Under the pieces are notes generated by a model, which worked only from the letters and a program-made list of their open reading frames with translations, did no database searches and was not told where the DNA came from. This document shows positions 27,351 through 36,071 of a stretch of 64,000 bases of DNA, piece by piece; within the stretch, counting starts at the first letter, position 1, and each line of letters starts with the position of its first letter. The position numbers were made by a program, and so were the translations under genes. The stretch is from assembly GCA_019634615.1 (NCBI GenBank), contig JAHCAZ010000001.1, positions 186,001 through 250,000 on the forward strand, read 5' to 3'. The DNA comes from Opitutaceae bacterium. Lineage in GTDB: Bacteria; Verrucomicrobiota; Verrucomicrobiia; Opitutales; Opitutaceae.

Positions 27351-28457
27351 ATGACTCCCAATCCCATGCAAAACCTCCTCGGCGTGCTCCCGTTCCAAGG
27401 CGGCGCGGTCACCCGCATGATCAACGCCGAGAACCCGACCGGCGAGAAGGGCGGCGGCGCCAAGTGGGAGCCGAAGCCCGACGATCCCATGGTGCCGCAC
27501 AGCGGCCCGGCGATGCATCTCGGCCGCGGCTGGAAGGTGCGGCCGTTCATCAGCCTCAAGGCCGGCGAGACCGCCGTGCTGGCCGACATCGCCGGCCCCG
27601 GCTGCATCAACCAGATGTGGATCACGGCGAGCGCTGACGAATACCGGACGCTCGTCCTGCGCATGTACTGGGACAATGAAACGACGCCCTCGGTCGAGGT
27701 GCCGCTCGGCGATTTCTTCGCGATGGGTTTCGACACCCAGCCGCACACCGTCACGTCGCTCCCGGTCGTGGTCGCGCCGCATCGGGGCTGCAGTTGCTAC
27801 TGGCAGATGCCTTTCCGCCAGCACGCGCGCATCACGCTCACCAACGATTACAAGACCGACGTGCGGATCATCGCTTACAAGGTCATGTACAAGCTGCATC
27901 CGGTGCCGGCGGAGGCGGCGTATTTCCACGCGCAATGGCGGCGGAGCCTGACGCGGCGCGAGCACCCTGAGCACACGATCCTCGATGGCGTGAAGGGCCG
28001 CGGTCTCTACGTCGGCACCTACCTCGCGTGGACGGCCCTGTCGCGCGGCTGGTGGGGTGAGGGCGAGGTGAAGTTCTACCTCGATGGCGACGGCGAGTTC
28101 CCGACCATCTGCGACAACGGCACGGAGGACTACTTCAGTGGCGCGTGGGGTTTCTTCAAGGACCCGAAGAAGGATCCGGTGGAGGAGGCGTTCAACACGC
28201 CGTTTGTCGGCATGCCGCTCGCGCACACGCGCAGCGCCGACGGCCCGCGCTACTTCGGGCTCTACCGCTGGCACATCCTCGACAGCATCGGCTTCGAAAA
28301 AGATCTGCGCGTCACCGTCCAGACTCTCGGCTGGTGGCCGGGCCACATCTACCAGCCGCTCAGCGACGACGTCGCCTCCACGGCCTTCTGGTACCAAAGT
28401 GAACCGCACGTCGCCTTCCCGAAATTCCCCACGCTGAACGAGCGCTGGCAGCGGTGA
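27351..28457 (+). CDS. GH172 (DUF2961) furanosidase-family protein
   Basis: The 368-residue protein has the double jelly-roll features of DUF2961: GPGCINQMWITAS near the N-terminus, GEGEVKFYLDGDGEFPTI and the strongly conserved GTEDYFSGAWGF, and GLYRWHILDSIGFEKDL towards the end. GH172 members act on alpha-D-fructofuranosides or D-arabinofuranosides, with acidic catalytic residues in the first two motifs. It starts 6 bp after the GH127-like gene, so co-translation is likely. No signal peptide. Confidence 0.88.
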   Translation: MTPNPMQNLLGVLPFQGGAVTRMINAENPTGEKGGGAKWEPKPDDPMVPHSGPAMHLGRGWKVRPFISLKAGETAVLADIAGPGCINQMWITASADEYRTLVLRMYWDNETTPSVEVPLGDFFAMGFDTQPHTVTSLPVVVAPHRGCSCYWQMPFRQHARITLTNDYKTDVRIIAYKVMYKLHPVPAEAAYFHAQWRRSLTRREHPEHTILDGVKGRGLYVGTYLAWTALSRGWWGEGEVKFYLDGDGEFPTICDNGTEDYFSGAWGFFKDPKKDPVEEAFNTPFVGMPLAHTRSADGPRYFGLYRWHILDSIGFEKDLRVTVQTLGWWPGHIYQPLSDDVASTAFWYQSEPHVAFPKFPTLNERWQR

Positions 28458-28491
28458 AATCCGCGGCTATTCCCTCAGGCCGCATTCGCCG

Positions 28492-29454
28492 ATGAGCTTC
28501 GAGAACATGGATTTCAAATGCTACCGCGACGCGATCGCGCGGCAGCGGACGCATCAGGAGGACTGGCTCAAGGTCGGCTACGCGCCGCTCGGGTTTTACC
28601 TCAAGGACTTCTGCCTGCACGAAGTCGACGGCACCTGGCACTTGTATCACATCGCCGGCACGCCCGGGGTGAGCTGCTGCCTGCCGGGCAACGAGGTGTT
28701 CTTCGGCCATGCGACGACGCGGGACTTCGTGACCTGGGAGACGCACGAGCCGTGCTTCTTCATCGATGTCCGCGGCTGGGATCACGGCCATGTGTTCGCA
28801 CCGTTCGTCCTCACGCATGCCGGGAAGCACTGGATGTTCTACACCGGCGTCGCGACGGACAACACCCAGCGCATCGGGGTTGCGACCTCGACCGACCTGC
28901 ACCGCTGGGAGCGGGCGAGCGATCGGCCGGTGATCCGGCCCGAGGAGTACGGCTGGGCCTTCTGTCCGACCACGGGCGGCGCCGCGTGCCGCGACGCGCA
29001 TGTGATCGCGCACGAGGGCCACTTCCAGATGTACTACACGGCGGTCAAAAAGGACGGCAACGGCTGCGTTGCCCGGGCCTCGTCATCCGACCTCCTGACG
29101 TGGCGCGACGAGGGCATCGCCTACGGCTTCAATGCCTGGAACCAGTGTGAGTCGAGCAACGTGCAACGGCTGGACGACGGCCGCTGGCGCCTCTTCTTCG
29201 GCGGGCATCATGCGTGGAGCCACGTGGACAGTGACAACCCCTTCCGCTGGCCCGACGTCACCCCGACGAAGATCCGCGAGGACATCACCGCGATGGAAGT
29301 CATCCGCCGCCGCGGCGACCGCTGGCTCGTGGCCTATTTTGGCCTCAGGTATTACCGCCTGCTGGTCGGCGTGCTCGACTGGTCGGCGCCGTCGCCGACC
29401 ATCGTGCAGGTGAGCGATCCAACCGCCTTGGCGGAATTCCGCCTCGGCGCGTAG
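28492..29454 (+). CDS. Five-bladed propeller glycosidase-like protein (GH32/43/68 superfamily)
   Basis: The 320-residue protein has repeated STDLHRW/SSDLLTW blade motifs. Three acidic positions fit the superfamily: Asp in LKDFCLHEVDGTWHLYH, the RD motif in CRDAHVIAHEGHFQMYY, and Glu in NQCESSNVQRLDDG. GH32 and GH43 enzymes use this arrangement on fructosides and arabinosides. The assignment to one family is uncertain. It is the third gene of the cluster, 34 bp after GH172. Confidence 0.7.
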   Translation: MSFENMDFKCYRDAIARQRTHQEDWLKVGYAPLGFYLKDFCLHEVDGTWHLYHIAGTPGVSCCLPGNEVFFGHATTRDFVTWETHEPCFFIDVRGWDHGHVFAPFVLTHAGKHWMFYTGVATDNTQRIGVATSTDLHRWERASDRPVIRPEEYGWAFCPTTGGAACRDAHVIAHEGHFQMYYTAVKKDGNGCVARASSSDLLTWRDEGIAYGFNAWNQCESSNVQRLDDGRWRLFFGGHHAWSHVDSDNPFRWPDVTPTKIREDITAMEVIRRRGDRWLVAYFGLRYYRLLVGVLDWSAPSPTIVQVSDPTALAEFRLGA

Positions 29455-29469
29455 GAGCCGCTCCTACGC
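29449..29469. terminator. Perfect 10-bp hairpin between convergent genes
   Basis: GCGTAGGAGC and GCTCCTACGC flank a single C. It overlaps the last codons of the GH32/43-like gene and ends 8 bp before the symporter gene's stop. No T run follows, so it may be a Rho-independent-like stop, a repeat fragment, or both. Confidence 0.45.
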
Positions 29470-29476
29470 CGCGGGC

Positions 29477-30643
29477 TCAGGCCGCGCTGTCGGCCGCCAG
29501 CGACTTGCCGTGGAAGCGGTCCATCCAGACCGCGATCACGGCGTCGCCGGTGACGTTGGTGGCGGTGCCGAAGCTGTCTTGGGCCAGGTAGAGGGCGATC
29601 ATCAGGGCGACCTGGGCCTCGTTGAAGCCGAGCATGGACGTCAGCAGGCCGAGCGAGGACATGACCGCGCCGCCGGGGGCGCCGGGGGCGGCCACCATGA
29701 TGACGCCGAGCATCATGATGAAGGGAAACATCGCGCCCAGCGTGGGCATGCCAACGCCCGGGGTCATCAGCATCACCGCGGTCGAGCAGGTCACGAGCGT
29801 GATGGTCGATCCGGAGAGGTGGATGTTGGCGCAGAGCGGGATGACGAAATTGGCGATGGGGTGGCTGATGCCGGCGTTCTTCGCCGAGCGGAGGGTGACC
29901 GGGATGGTGGCGGCGCTCGACATGGTGCCAAGGGCGGTGAAATACGCCGGGAGCATGTGGCGGATGAGCTCGAGCGGGGAGCGACGGTTGAGCAGGCCGG
30001 TGGTGATGAAGAGCGCGCTCAGCCAGGCCCAGTGCATGATCACCACGAGCATGAGCACGAGGCCGAAGGCGCGCAGGGTCTGGAACACGCTGCCGTCGGC
30101 CGCCATCGCCGCGAAGACGCCGGCGATATAAAGGGGCAGGAGCGGGATGATGACGCGGGCCAGCAGGCGTTCGATGATGTTGCAGCTGTCGTTGAAAAAC
30201 GCGCGCAGGGTCTGGCTGCGCTGGGTGCTGATGCCGACGCCGAAGATGAAGGCGGCGACGAGGGCGCTGATCACGCCGAAGACCGGCGGGATCTCGAGCT
30301 TGAAGAAGGAGGTGAGGGCGGCGGCCTCGTGCCCCGCCTCGCCGCCGGCGGGCGCCAGCACCGGCAGGCACACGGTCGCGATCAGGAACGCGAGGACGCC
30401 AGCGGTCAGCGTCGAGCCGTAGGCGAACGCGATGGTGCGGCCGAGCAGCTTGCCCGAGTCGCGCGGCAGGCTCGCGATGCCGGCGGTGATGTAGAAGAGG
30501 ATGATCAGCGGGATCGTGAACTTGATCAGCTGGCCGATTAGCTCATGCACCGTGAGCAGCGTGCGTACGGCCCAGTCGGGCGCGTAGAAACCAAGGAGGA
30601 GGCCGGCGATCATGCCGGCCACGAGCTTAAGGATGATTTTCAT
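29477..30643 (-). CDS. Dicarboxylate/amino acid:cation symporter (DAACS family)
   Basis: The 388-residue membrane protein has the Glt fold. The hairpin and substrate motifs are clear: ALGTMSSAATIPVTLRSA (serine-rich HP1), NIHLSGSTITLVTC, VAAPGAPGGAVMSSLGLL (HP2) and QDSFGTATNVTGDAVIAVWMDR, with the Asp/Asn cation-coordinating residues. It imports C4-dicarboxylates or acidic amino acids with Na+ or H+. Substrate cannot be told from sequence alone. Confidence 0.92.
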   Translation of the reverse strand: MKIILKLVAGMIAGLLLGFYAPDWAVRTLLTVHELIGQLIKFTIPLIILFYITAGIASLPRDSGKLLGRTIAFAYGSTLTAGVLAFLIATVCLPVLAPAGGEAGHEAAALTSFFKLEIPPVFGVISALVAAFIFGVGISTQRSQTLRAFFNDSCNIIERLLARVIIPLLPLYIAGVFAAMAADGSVFQTLRAFGLVLMLVVIMHWAWLSALFITTGLLNRRSPLELIRHMLPAYFTALGTMSSAATIPVTLRSAKNAGISHPIANFVIPLCANIHLSGSTITLVTCSTAVMLMTPGVGMPTLGAMFPFIMMLGVIMVAAPGAPGGAVMSSLGLLTSMLGFNEAQVALMIALYLAQDSFGTATNVTGDAVIAVWMDRFHGKSLAADSAA

Positions 30644-30661
30644 GCAGGAGGGAAGAGGTGC

Positions 30662-31918
30662 TCAGACAAACCAAAGCGTCGCGAGTCCCGCCGCCGCCGT
30701 CGCACCGAGGACCAGCGAGACGTCACGGCGCAGCGCGGGCGAGCCGAGGCTGATCGCGAAACCGGCCTTGAGCACGGTGTTGCCGATGCCGCCGACGATC
30801 ACGGCCTTCGCCGCGAGTTCCAGCGACAGCTGTCCGCTTGCCTGTGCGCCCGCCATGGAGAGCGAGATGGCATCCATGTCGGTGAGGCCCGACACGAAGC
30901 TCAGGGGCAGCAACCCGCTCTGCAGCAGGTCGAGGCTCATCGCCGCCTTCACGAGGAAGGCGATCACGGCATACACGAGGGCGAACTTGATCGCGGTGAC
31001 CAGGCTCAGCGGATTGGTGAGGGTGGGAGCCTCGACCTGCCCGGCGGCCTGCCGGCGCGTGAACAGACGCCAGAGGCCATAGAGCAGCGCGGGCGCGAGC
31101 ATGACGGCGAACATCGGCGCGAGTTTCATCGCCAGGGTCGGCGTGAGCACGCCGACCACGACCAAGATGCGCGGCAGCATCACGCTGCACGCGGTCACCA
31201 CCGCCAGGGTGTAGTCGGCGGAGAGCCCGGGGTCCTCTCGGCTGCGGCGCGAGAACGCCAGGGTCGTCGCCGTGCTCGAGGCGATGCCGCCGAACACGCT
31301 GGTCAGCAGGATGCCGGCGCGGGCCCCCAGGAGCCGCATCGCGATGTAGCCGATGAAACCGAGGCCCGAGATGAGCACGACGAGCAGCCAGGTCGAAAAC
31401 GGATTGAACGCGGCGAACGGCCCGTAGTTCCGGTCGGGCACCAGCGGCAGGATCACCCCCGTGATGGCGACGAACTGCAGGGTGGCGCGGATGTCCTCCA
31501 GCTTGAACGCCCGCGTCCACGCATGGAGGGTCTGTTTCATGCCCAGCATCACCATGGTGGTCGCGGCCACCAGCACCGCCGCCTGCCGATAACCCCAGAA
31601 GACGAGCGCGCCCACGAGGATCGTCAGCAGGGCCGACGCAAACGTGGTGCCACCCGGCTGCCGGGTGGGCGGGAGCCGGAGCAGCGAGGTCAATTGCTGG
31701 AGCCCGACGAGCGCGACGACCACGGCCAGCAGGGCCGGGGCGTGGGTTTCACCCAGGAAGGCCGCGACGGCCCCCAGCATGGCCCAGAACGTGTACGTGC
31801 GCACGCCGCCCAGGTCCACCTCGCCCGTCGGCGACGTCTGATCGCTCCATTGCCGGATCAACCCGACGAGGGCTCCCAGGCAGGCGCTCACGATGATGGC
31901 GGTGAGAATCGGCGGCAC
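30662..31918 (-). CDS. MgtC/SapB-type membrane protein with DUF4010
   Basis: The 418-residue protein has about twelve helices. The N-terminus (ACLGALVGLIRQWSD and GGVRTYTFWAMLGAVAA) is MgtC-like; the C-terminal half, ending in FVSGLTDMDAISLSMA and the following helices, is DUF4010. Such fusions are widespread and functionally poorly understood, possibly metal or osmotic homeostasis. It lies 18 bp upstream of the symporter gene on the same strand. Confidence 0.85.
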   Translation of the reverse strand: MPPILTAIIVSACLGALVGLIRQWSDQTSPTGEVDLGGVRTYTFWAMLGAVAAFLGETHAPALLAVVVALVGLQQLTSLLRLPPTRQPGGTTFASALLTILVGALVFWGYRQAAVLVAATTMVMLGMKQTLHAWTRAFKLEDIRATLQFVAITGVILPLVPDRNYGPFAAFNPFSTWLLVVLISGLGFIGYIAMRLLGARAGILLTSVFGGIASSTATTLAFSRRSREDPGLSADYTLAVVTACSVMLPRILVVVGVLTPTLAMKLAPMFAVMLAPALLYGLWRLFTRRQAAGQVEAPTLTNPLSLVTAIKFALVYAVIAFLVKAAMSLDLLQSGLLPLSFVSGLTDMDAISLSMAGAQASGQLSLELAAKAVIVGGIGNTVLKAGFAISLGSPALRRDVSLVLGATAAAGLATLWFV

Positions 31919-32023
31919 GTCGGGTGAGGGTGGTTCGTATCTGCGTCGACGGCAAGCGATTCCATGCCGGCGCAGATTGCGTTTGCCCCCTGCCGGGTGG
32001 CATGGCTAATTCCCGGCCTTTTC

Positions 32024-33499
32024 ATGAGCGAAAACCCATCCGACATCTCCCACGACCAGCATGCCGTGCGGCTCGCCAAGCTGCAGGAACTGCGGGCGGC
32101 CGGGCAGGACCCGTTCCGGGCCGAGGCGCCCCAGACCCATTTCTCCGCGGACGCCATCAAAGCGTATGTCGACGGCCAGGATTACGCCGTCACGGTGTCG
32201 GTCGCCGGCCGCCTCGTCACGATCCGTGACATGGGCAAGAGCCAGTTCGTCAAGATCCTCGACCAGCAGGGCCAGATCCAGCTTTACGTCAAAAAGGACC
32301 TCGTCGGCGACGCGGCCTACGCGCAGTTCAAGAAGCTCGACCTGGGCGACATCATCGGGGTCACGGGCTCGCTGTTCAAAACCAAGTCCGGCGAGATCAC
32401 CGTCCGCGTCGACCGCTACACGCTCGTCTCCAAGGCTCTCCGCCCGCTGCCCGAGAAGTGGCACGGCCTGAGCGACCCGGAGCAGGTGTACCGCCAGCGC
32501 TACCTCGACCTGATCGTCAACGCCGAGTCGCGCCAGCGCCTGCAGCTCCGCGCCCGCATCGTGTCGCACGTCCGCCGCTTCCTCGAGGACCGCAAGTTCA
32601 TCGAGGTCGAGACGCCCGTCCTCCAGAACGTCGCCGGCGGCGCCGCCGCGCGGCCGTTCACGACGCACCACAATGCGTTGGACGTGGATTTCTTCCTGCG
32701 CATCTCGCTCGAGCTCTACCTCAAGCGCATGCTCGTCGCCGGCTACGACCGCGTGTTCGAGCTCGGCCGCAATTTCCGCAACGAGGGCATCTCGCGCCGC
32801 CACAACCCCGAGTTCACCATGCTCGAGGTCTATCAGGCCTACAGCGACTACCGCGGCATGATGGTCCTCATCAAGGACCTGCTCACGACGCTGTGCCGTG
32901 ACGTCCTCGGCACGTCCGAGATCAAGCACCCCGCCAGCGGCCAGGTCATCAACTTCGCCGGCGAGTGGCGCGAGGCCAGGTACAAGGACCTCGTCCGCGA
33001 GGTCACCGGTGACCCGCAGTGGTTCGAGCGCAGCAAGGCCGAAAAGGTCGCCGGCGCCGAGAAACTCGGCCTGTCGGTGGATCCCGGCTGGGAGGACTTC
33101 GAGGTCACCAACGAGATCTTCTCCAAGAAGATCGAGCCCACGCTCATCCAGCCCACCTTCGTCACGCACCTGCCCAAGGAGCTCTGCCCGCTGGCCAAGA
33201 TCACGCTCAATGATCCGACGACGATCGATGTCTTCGAGCTCTGCATCGGCGGCATGGAGATCGCCCCGGCCTATTCGGAACAGAACGACCCGGCCGTGCA
33301 GCGCCAGATGTTCGAGGCCCAATCGGGCGGCGACCAGCAGGCGATCGACCAGGACTTCCTCCTCGCGCTGGAGCACGGCATGCCGCCGGCCGGTGGCATG
33401 GGCGTCGGCATCGACCGCCTCTGCATCCTGCTGACGGGCGCCGAGAGCATCCGCGACGTGATCCTGTTCCCGCAGCTGCGCCCCGGCGGCGGTAGCTGA
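32024..33499 (+). CDS. lysS: Lysyl-tRNA synthetase, class II
   Basis: The 491-residue enzyme charges tRNA-Lys. An OB-fold anticodon-binding domain occupies about 55-150 (VSVAGRLVTIRDMGKSQFVK). The class II core follows, with motif 2 FRNEGISRRHNPEFTMLE and motif 3 GMGVGIDRLCILL. The ATG at 32024 (MSENPSDISHDQHAVRLAKL) matches the family's usual N-terminal helix; the upstream in-frame ATG at 31964 adds 20 hydrophobic, unlikely residues. Confidence 0.97.
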   Translation: MSENPSDISHDQHAVRLAKLQELRAAGQDPFRAEAPQTHFSADAIKAYVDGQDYAVTVSVAGRLVTIRDMGKSQFVKILDQQGQIQLYVKKDLVGDAAYAQFKKLDLGDIIGVTGSLFKTKSGEITVRVDRYTLVSKALRPLPEKWHGLSDPEQVYRQRYLDLIVNAESRQRLQLRARIVSHVRRFLEDRKFIEVETPVLQNVAGGAAARPFTTHHNALDVDFFLRISLELYLKRMLVAGYDRVFELGRNFRNEGISRRHNPEFTMLEVYQAYSDYRGMMVLIKDLLTTLCRDVLGTSEIKHPASGQVINFAGEWREARYKDLVREVTGDPQWFERSKAEKVAGAEKLGLSVDPGWEDFEVTNEIFSKKIEPTLIQPTFVTHLPKELCPLAKITLNDPTTIDVFELCIGGMEIAPAYSEQNDPAVQRQMFEAQSGGDQQAIDQDFLLALEHGMPPAGGMGVGIDRLCILLTGAESIRDVILFPQLRPGGGS

Positions 33500-33501
33500 T
33501 A

Positions 33502-33594
33502 CCGGAATGCGGATTGCGGATACCGGAGAGGACTGTACTCGTTTTCGGAGGCCCTGACCTTTCCGCCATCCGAAATCCGCCATCCGCAATCACC
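33502..33594. repeat. Family D repeat: inverted and tandem ATCCGCAAT units
   Basis: ATTGCGGAT at 33513-33521 is the reverse complement of ATCCGCAAT at 33582-33590. The right side also holds two tandem 14-mers, CCGCCATCCGAAAT and CCGCCATCCGCAAT (33563-33590), one mismatch apart. It fills the whole space between lysS and the LolC/E-type gene, ending 4 bp before that gene's ATG. Confidence 0.65.
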
Positions 33595-34830
33595 ATGCCC
33601 TGGCCCATCTACCTCGCCCTGAAGCAGCTCTTCCCGTCGGGGCGGCGGTTTCCGTTTTTCACGCTGATCTCGATCCTTGGCGTGGCGCTGGGGGTGGCCC
33701 TGCTGGTCATCTCGATCAGCGTCATGGGCGGCTTCGGCCACGAGATCCGGCGGATGATCGTCGACACCCAGGGCGAGGTGCAGGTCAAGGGCCGCGGCTA
33801 CCTCGCCGACGCGGCGCCGCTCCACGCCGCCATCGCCCGCGTGCCGGGCGTCGTGGCCACCACCGCGTACGCTGAGGGCGTGGCCCTCATCGAGCACGAC
33901 CACAAGCCCGCCTATCCCGCCTTGCAGGGCATCGACCTCGAGCATGTGGATGCGGTCATCCCGCTGCGCCGTTTCGTGCGGCTGGGGTCGCTCGATCGCC
34001 TCGACGACGACTCGGTCATCCTCAGCTCGCAGCTCGCCCATTCGCTGGGCGCGCGTCTGGGCAGCCGGGTCGAGCTCTATTCGCCGCTCCTGCTGGAGAA
34101 GCTGAAGAACGACGAGGTCATGCTCCCGCGCGAGCTCGAGGTCGTCGGCATCTTCGAGGTCGGCCACCAGCAGCTCGACAGCTCGGTCGTTCTGGTGACC
34201 CTGCGCACCATGCAGGACCTGTACGGCCTCGGCCGCGGCGTGCACGGCATCAACGTGAAGATCGCCGAGGACGCGGATCCCGACCGGGTCGCACGCCTGA
34301 TCAACTCCGCTCTGCCGCCCGAGGCCAACGCCGAGGCCCGCTCGTGGATCGACGCCAACCAGGACTTCCTCTTCGTCCTGCAGCTGGAGAAGAACATGAT
34401 CTTCTTCCTCCTCACCTTCATCATCATCGTGGCCGCGTTCTCGGTCGCGAGCTCCCTGCTCATCGCGGTCGTGCGCAAGACGCGCGAGATCGGCCTCCTC
34501 GGCGCCCTCGGCGGCCGGCCGAGCCAGGTCGCGGCGTGCTTCTGCTTCCAGGGCTTCTTCATCGGCATCGCCGGCACGGTTGCCGGTCTCGCGCTGGGCT
34601 TCACCTTCCTGCATTTCCGCAACGACCTCATCCGCGTCTTCACCCAGCTCACCGGCAGCGAGGAAGTGCTGGCGCGCTTCTACCAGTTCAGCCGCCTGCC
34701 CGCCTACACCGCGCCGAGCGACATCGCCACCATCGTGATCTGCTCCATCGTCATCTCGACCCTCGCCGGCCTGCTCCCGGCCTGGCGCGCGGCCCGGCTG
34801 AAACCGGTGGAAGCGCTGCGCAGCGAGTGA
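33595..34830 (+). CDS. lolC: Lipoprotein-releasing system permease (LolC/LolE family)
   Basis: The 411-residue protein has one N-terminal helix (ISILGVALGVALLVISISVMGG), a large periplasmic MacB-like domain, and three C-terminal FtsX helices (FLLTFIIIVAAFSVASSLLIA, then TREIGLLGALGGRPSQV). This is the LolC/E layout. Only one such gene is here, so it may form a homodimer with the LolD ATPase encoded next. The ATG at 33595 gives the standard start (LALKQLFPSGRRFPFFTLIS). Confidence 0.9.
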   Translation: MPWPIYLALKQLFPSGRRFPFFTLISILGVALGVALLVISISVMGGFGHEIRRMIVDTQGEVQVKGRGYLADAAPLHAAIARVPGVVATTAYAEGVALIEHDHKPAYPALQGIDLEHVDAVIPLRRFVRLGSLDRLDDDSVILSSQLAHSLGARLGSRVELYSPLLLEKLKNDEVMLPRELEVVGIFEVGHQQLDSSVVLVTLRTMQDLYGLGRGVHGINVKIAEDADPDRVARLINSALPPEANAEARSWIDANQDFLFVLQLEKNMIFFLLTFIIIVAAFSVASSLLIAVVRKTREIGLLGALGGRPSQVAACFCFQGFFIGIAGTVAGLALGFTFLHFRNDLIRVFTQLTGSEEVLARFYQFSRLPAYTAPSDIATIVICSIVISTLAGLLPAWRAARLKPVEALRSE

Positions 34831-34839
34831 CCTCGCTGC

Positions 34840-34878
34840 GAACGCTTAAAGCTCAACGTTCAACACTTAACGTTCAAT
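34840..34878 (+). repeat. Family A heptamer array, forward arm before lolD
   Basis: A degenerate run of AACGCT/AACGTT/AACACT units (5-6 of them) that ends 13 bp before the lolD ATG. Together with the array at 34922-34960 it forms an imperfect inverted repeat whose loop holds the lolD start. Confidence 0.7.
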
Positions 34879-34891
34879 CAACGAACCAAGC

Positions 34892-35626
34892 ATGACCCAA
34901 GACTCGGCCAGTTCCGGCAACTTGAGCGTTCAGCGTTCAGCGTTGAGTGTTGAGCGTTCCGCCACGGTTGCCGCGGCGGCGCCGGTTCTCGCGGCGCGGT
35001 CCCTCGCCAAGACCTACCTCACCGGCACCCAGCGGCTGCAGGTCCTGCGCGATGTCTCGCTCACGGTCTTGGCGGGTGAGAGCGTCTCGATCCGCGGCGA
35101 GTCGGGCTCGGGCAAGTCCACGCTCATCAACCTCCTCGCCGGGCTCGATGCGCCCGACGCCGGGACGCTCGAATGGGGCGGCGGGCCGGCGGCGGCGGGC
35201 CGGCGGGCGGATTTTCTGGGGATTGTCTTTCAGTCGTTCTACCTGATCCCGGAGATGGACGCGCTCGCCAACGTCCTCATGGCCGCGCGCATCCGCGGCC
35301 GGATCGGCGCCGCCGAGCGCAGTCGCGCGCGTGAACTCCTCGCCAAGGTCGGCCTCGGCGAACGCACCACGCACCTGCCGGCGCAGCTCTCCGGCGGCGA
35401 ACGCCAACGCGTGGCCCTCGCCCGCGCGCTCATGAACGGGCCGCAGCTGGTCCTCGCCGACGAACCCACGGGCAACCTCGACGAGCACACCGGCGACGCC
35501 GTGATCGAGCTTCTCCTCGGACTCTGCCGCGACACCCGCACCGCGCTGGTGCTCGTGACTCACAACGCCGCCCATGCGGCGAAATGCGATCGACCGCTCA
35601 CCCTGCACGAAGGCGTGTTGGGCTAG
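34892..35626 (+). CDS. lolD: Lipoprotein-releasing system ATP-binding protein LolD
   Basis: The 244-residue ABC ATPase drives lipoprotein release with the LolC/E-type permease upstream. Walker A GESGSGKST, Q-loop IVFQSFYLIPEM, signature LSGGERQR and Walker B LVLADEPTGNLD are intact. Residues 11-24 (LSVQRSALSVERSA) are encoded by a family A repeat and have no counterpart in ordinary LolD. The ABC domain itself begins near APVLAARSLAKTYLTG (about 30). I keep ATG 34892 because no better start lies between the repeat and the domain. Confidence 0.9.
   Translation: MTQDSASSGNLSVQRSALSVERSATVAAAAPVLAARSLAKTYLTGTQRLQVLRDVSLTVLAGESVSIRGESGSGKSTLINLLAGLDAPDAGTLEWGGGPAAAGRRADFLGIVFQSFYLIPEMDALANVLMAARIRGRIGAAERSRARELLAKVGLGERTTHLPAQLSGGERQRVALARALMNGPQLVLADEPTGNLDEHTGDAVIELLLGLCRDTRTALVLVTHNAAHAAKCDRPLTLHEGVLG
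34922..34960 (-). repeat. Family A heptamer array inside the lolD coding region
   Basis: Reads TTGAGCGTTCAGCGTTCAGC and on, about five AGCGTTN units. It is in frame in lolD as 14 residues. The reverse complement pairs imperfectly with 34840-34878. Confidence 0.78.
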
Positions 35627-35780
35627 ACGCAATCGTGCGAAGAGGCTGTCATTGGGGTGGTTTGCTTCACTCAACGCCCGACTACATCTCTTGGTGTAAT
35701 CTATAGCAGCTGAGGCGTTTATCCTTTTCACCACCGCCTACGATGGGGTTAAACCGCTCCGCCATCGCCCGTACTACCCC

Positions 35781-36014
35781 ATGGGCATGGCAGGAACCAT
35801 GAACATACCAATCGAGGAAAATCCGGCCCGGGTTCGCTTCAAAGTCTATATGCCCGTGCCCAATGCCCCGGCTGCCGAATCGCCTGTCACTCAGGCGGCG
35901 GTCGATGATTACGTCGCCCGATGCGATGCTTTCATTCAGAAGCGCAATGAATGGTTCATCGATGCCTCGCTGCGACGCGAGATCGAACGGGTTCTCCTGC
36001 AGCGGAGAACCTGA
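35781..36014 (+). CDS. Small protein of unknown function
   Basis: A 77-residue ORF (or 71 residues from the ATG at 35799). It has no recognised motif; the C-terminus FIQKRNEWFIDASLRREIERV looks helical and charged. Preceded by 154 bp of visibly AT-richer DNA without other features. It precedes another unknown gene by 57 bp on the same strand, suggesting a pair. Whether it is expressed is uncertain. Confidence 0.4.
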   Translation: MGMAGTMNIPIEENPARVRFKVYMPVPNAPAAESPVTQAAVDDYVARCDAFIQKRNEWFIDASLRREIERVLLQRRT

Positions 36015-36071
36015 CTCCCCCTCCCGGTCACCGCATCCATTGCGTCGCCGCGGGCGACGCCGGGTCAAACC

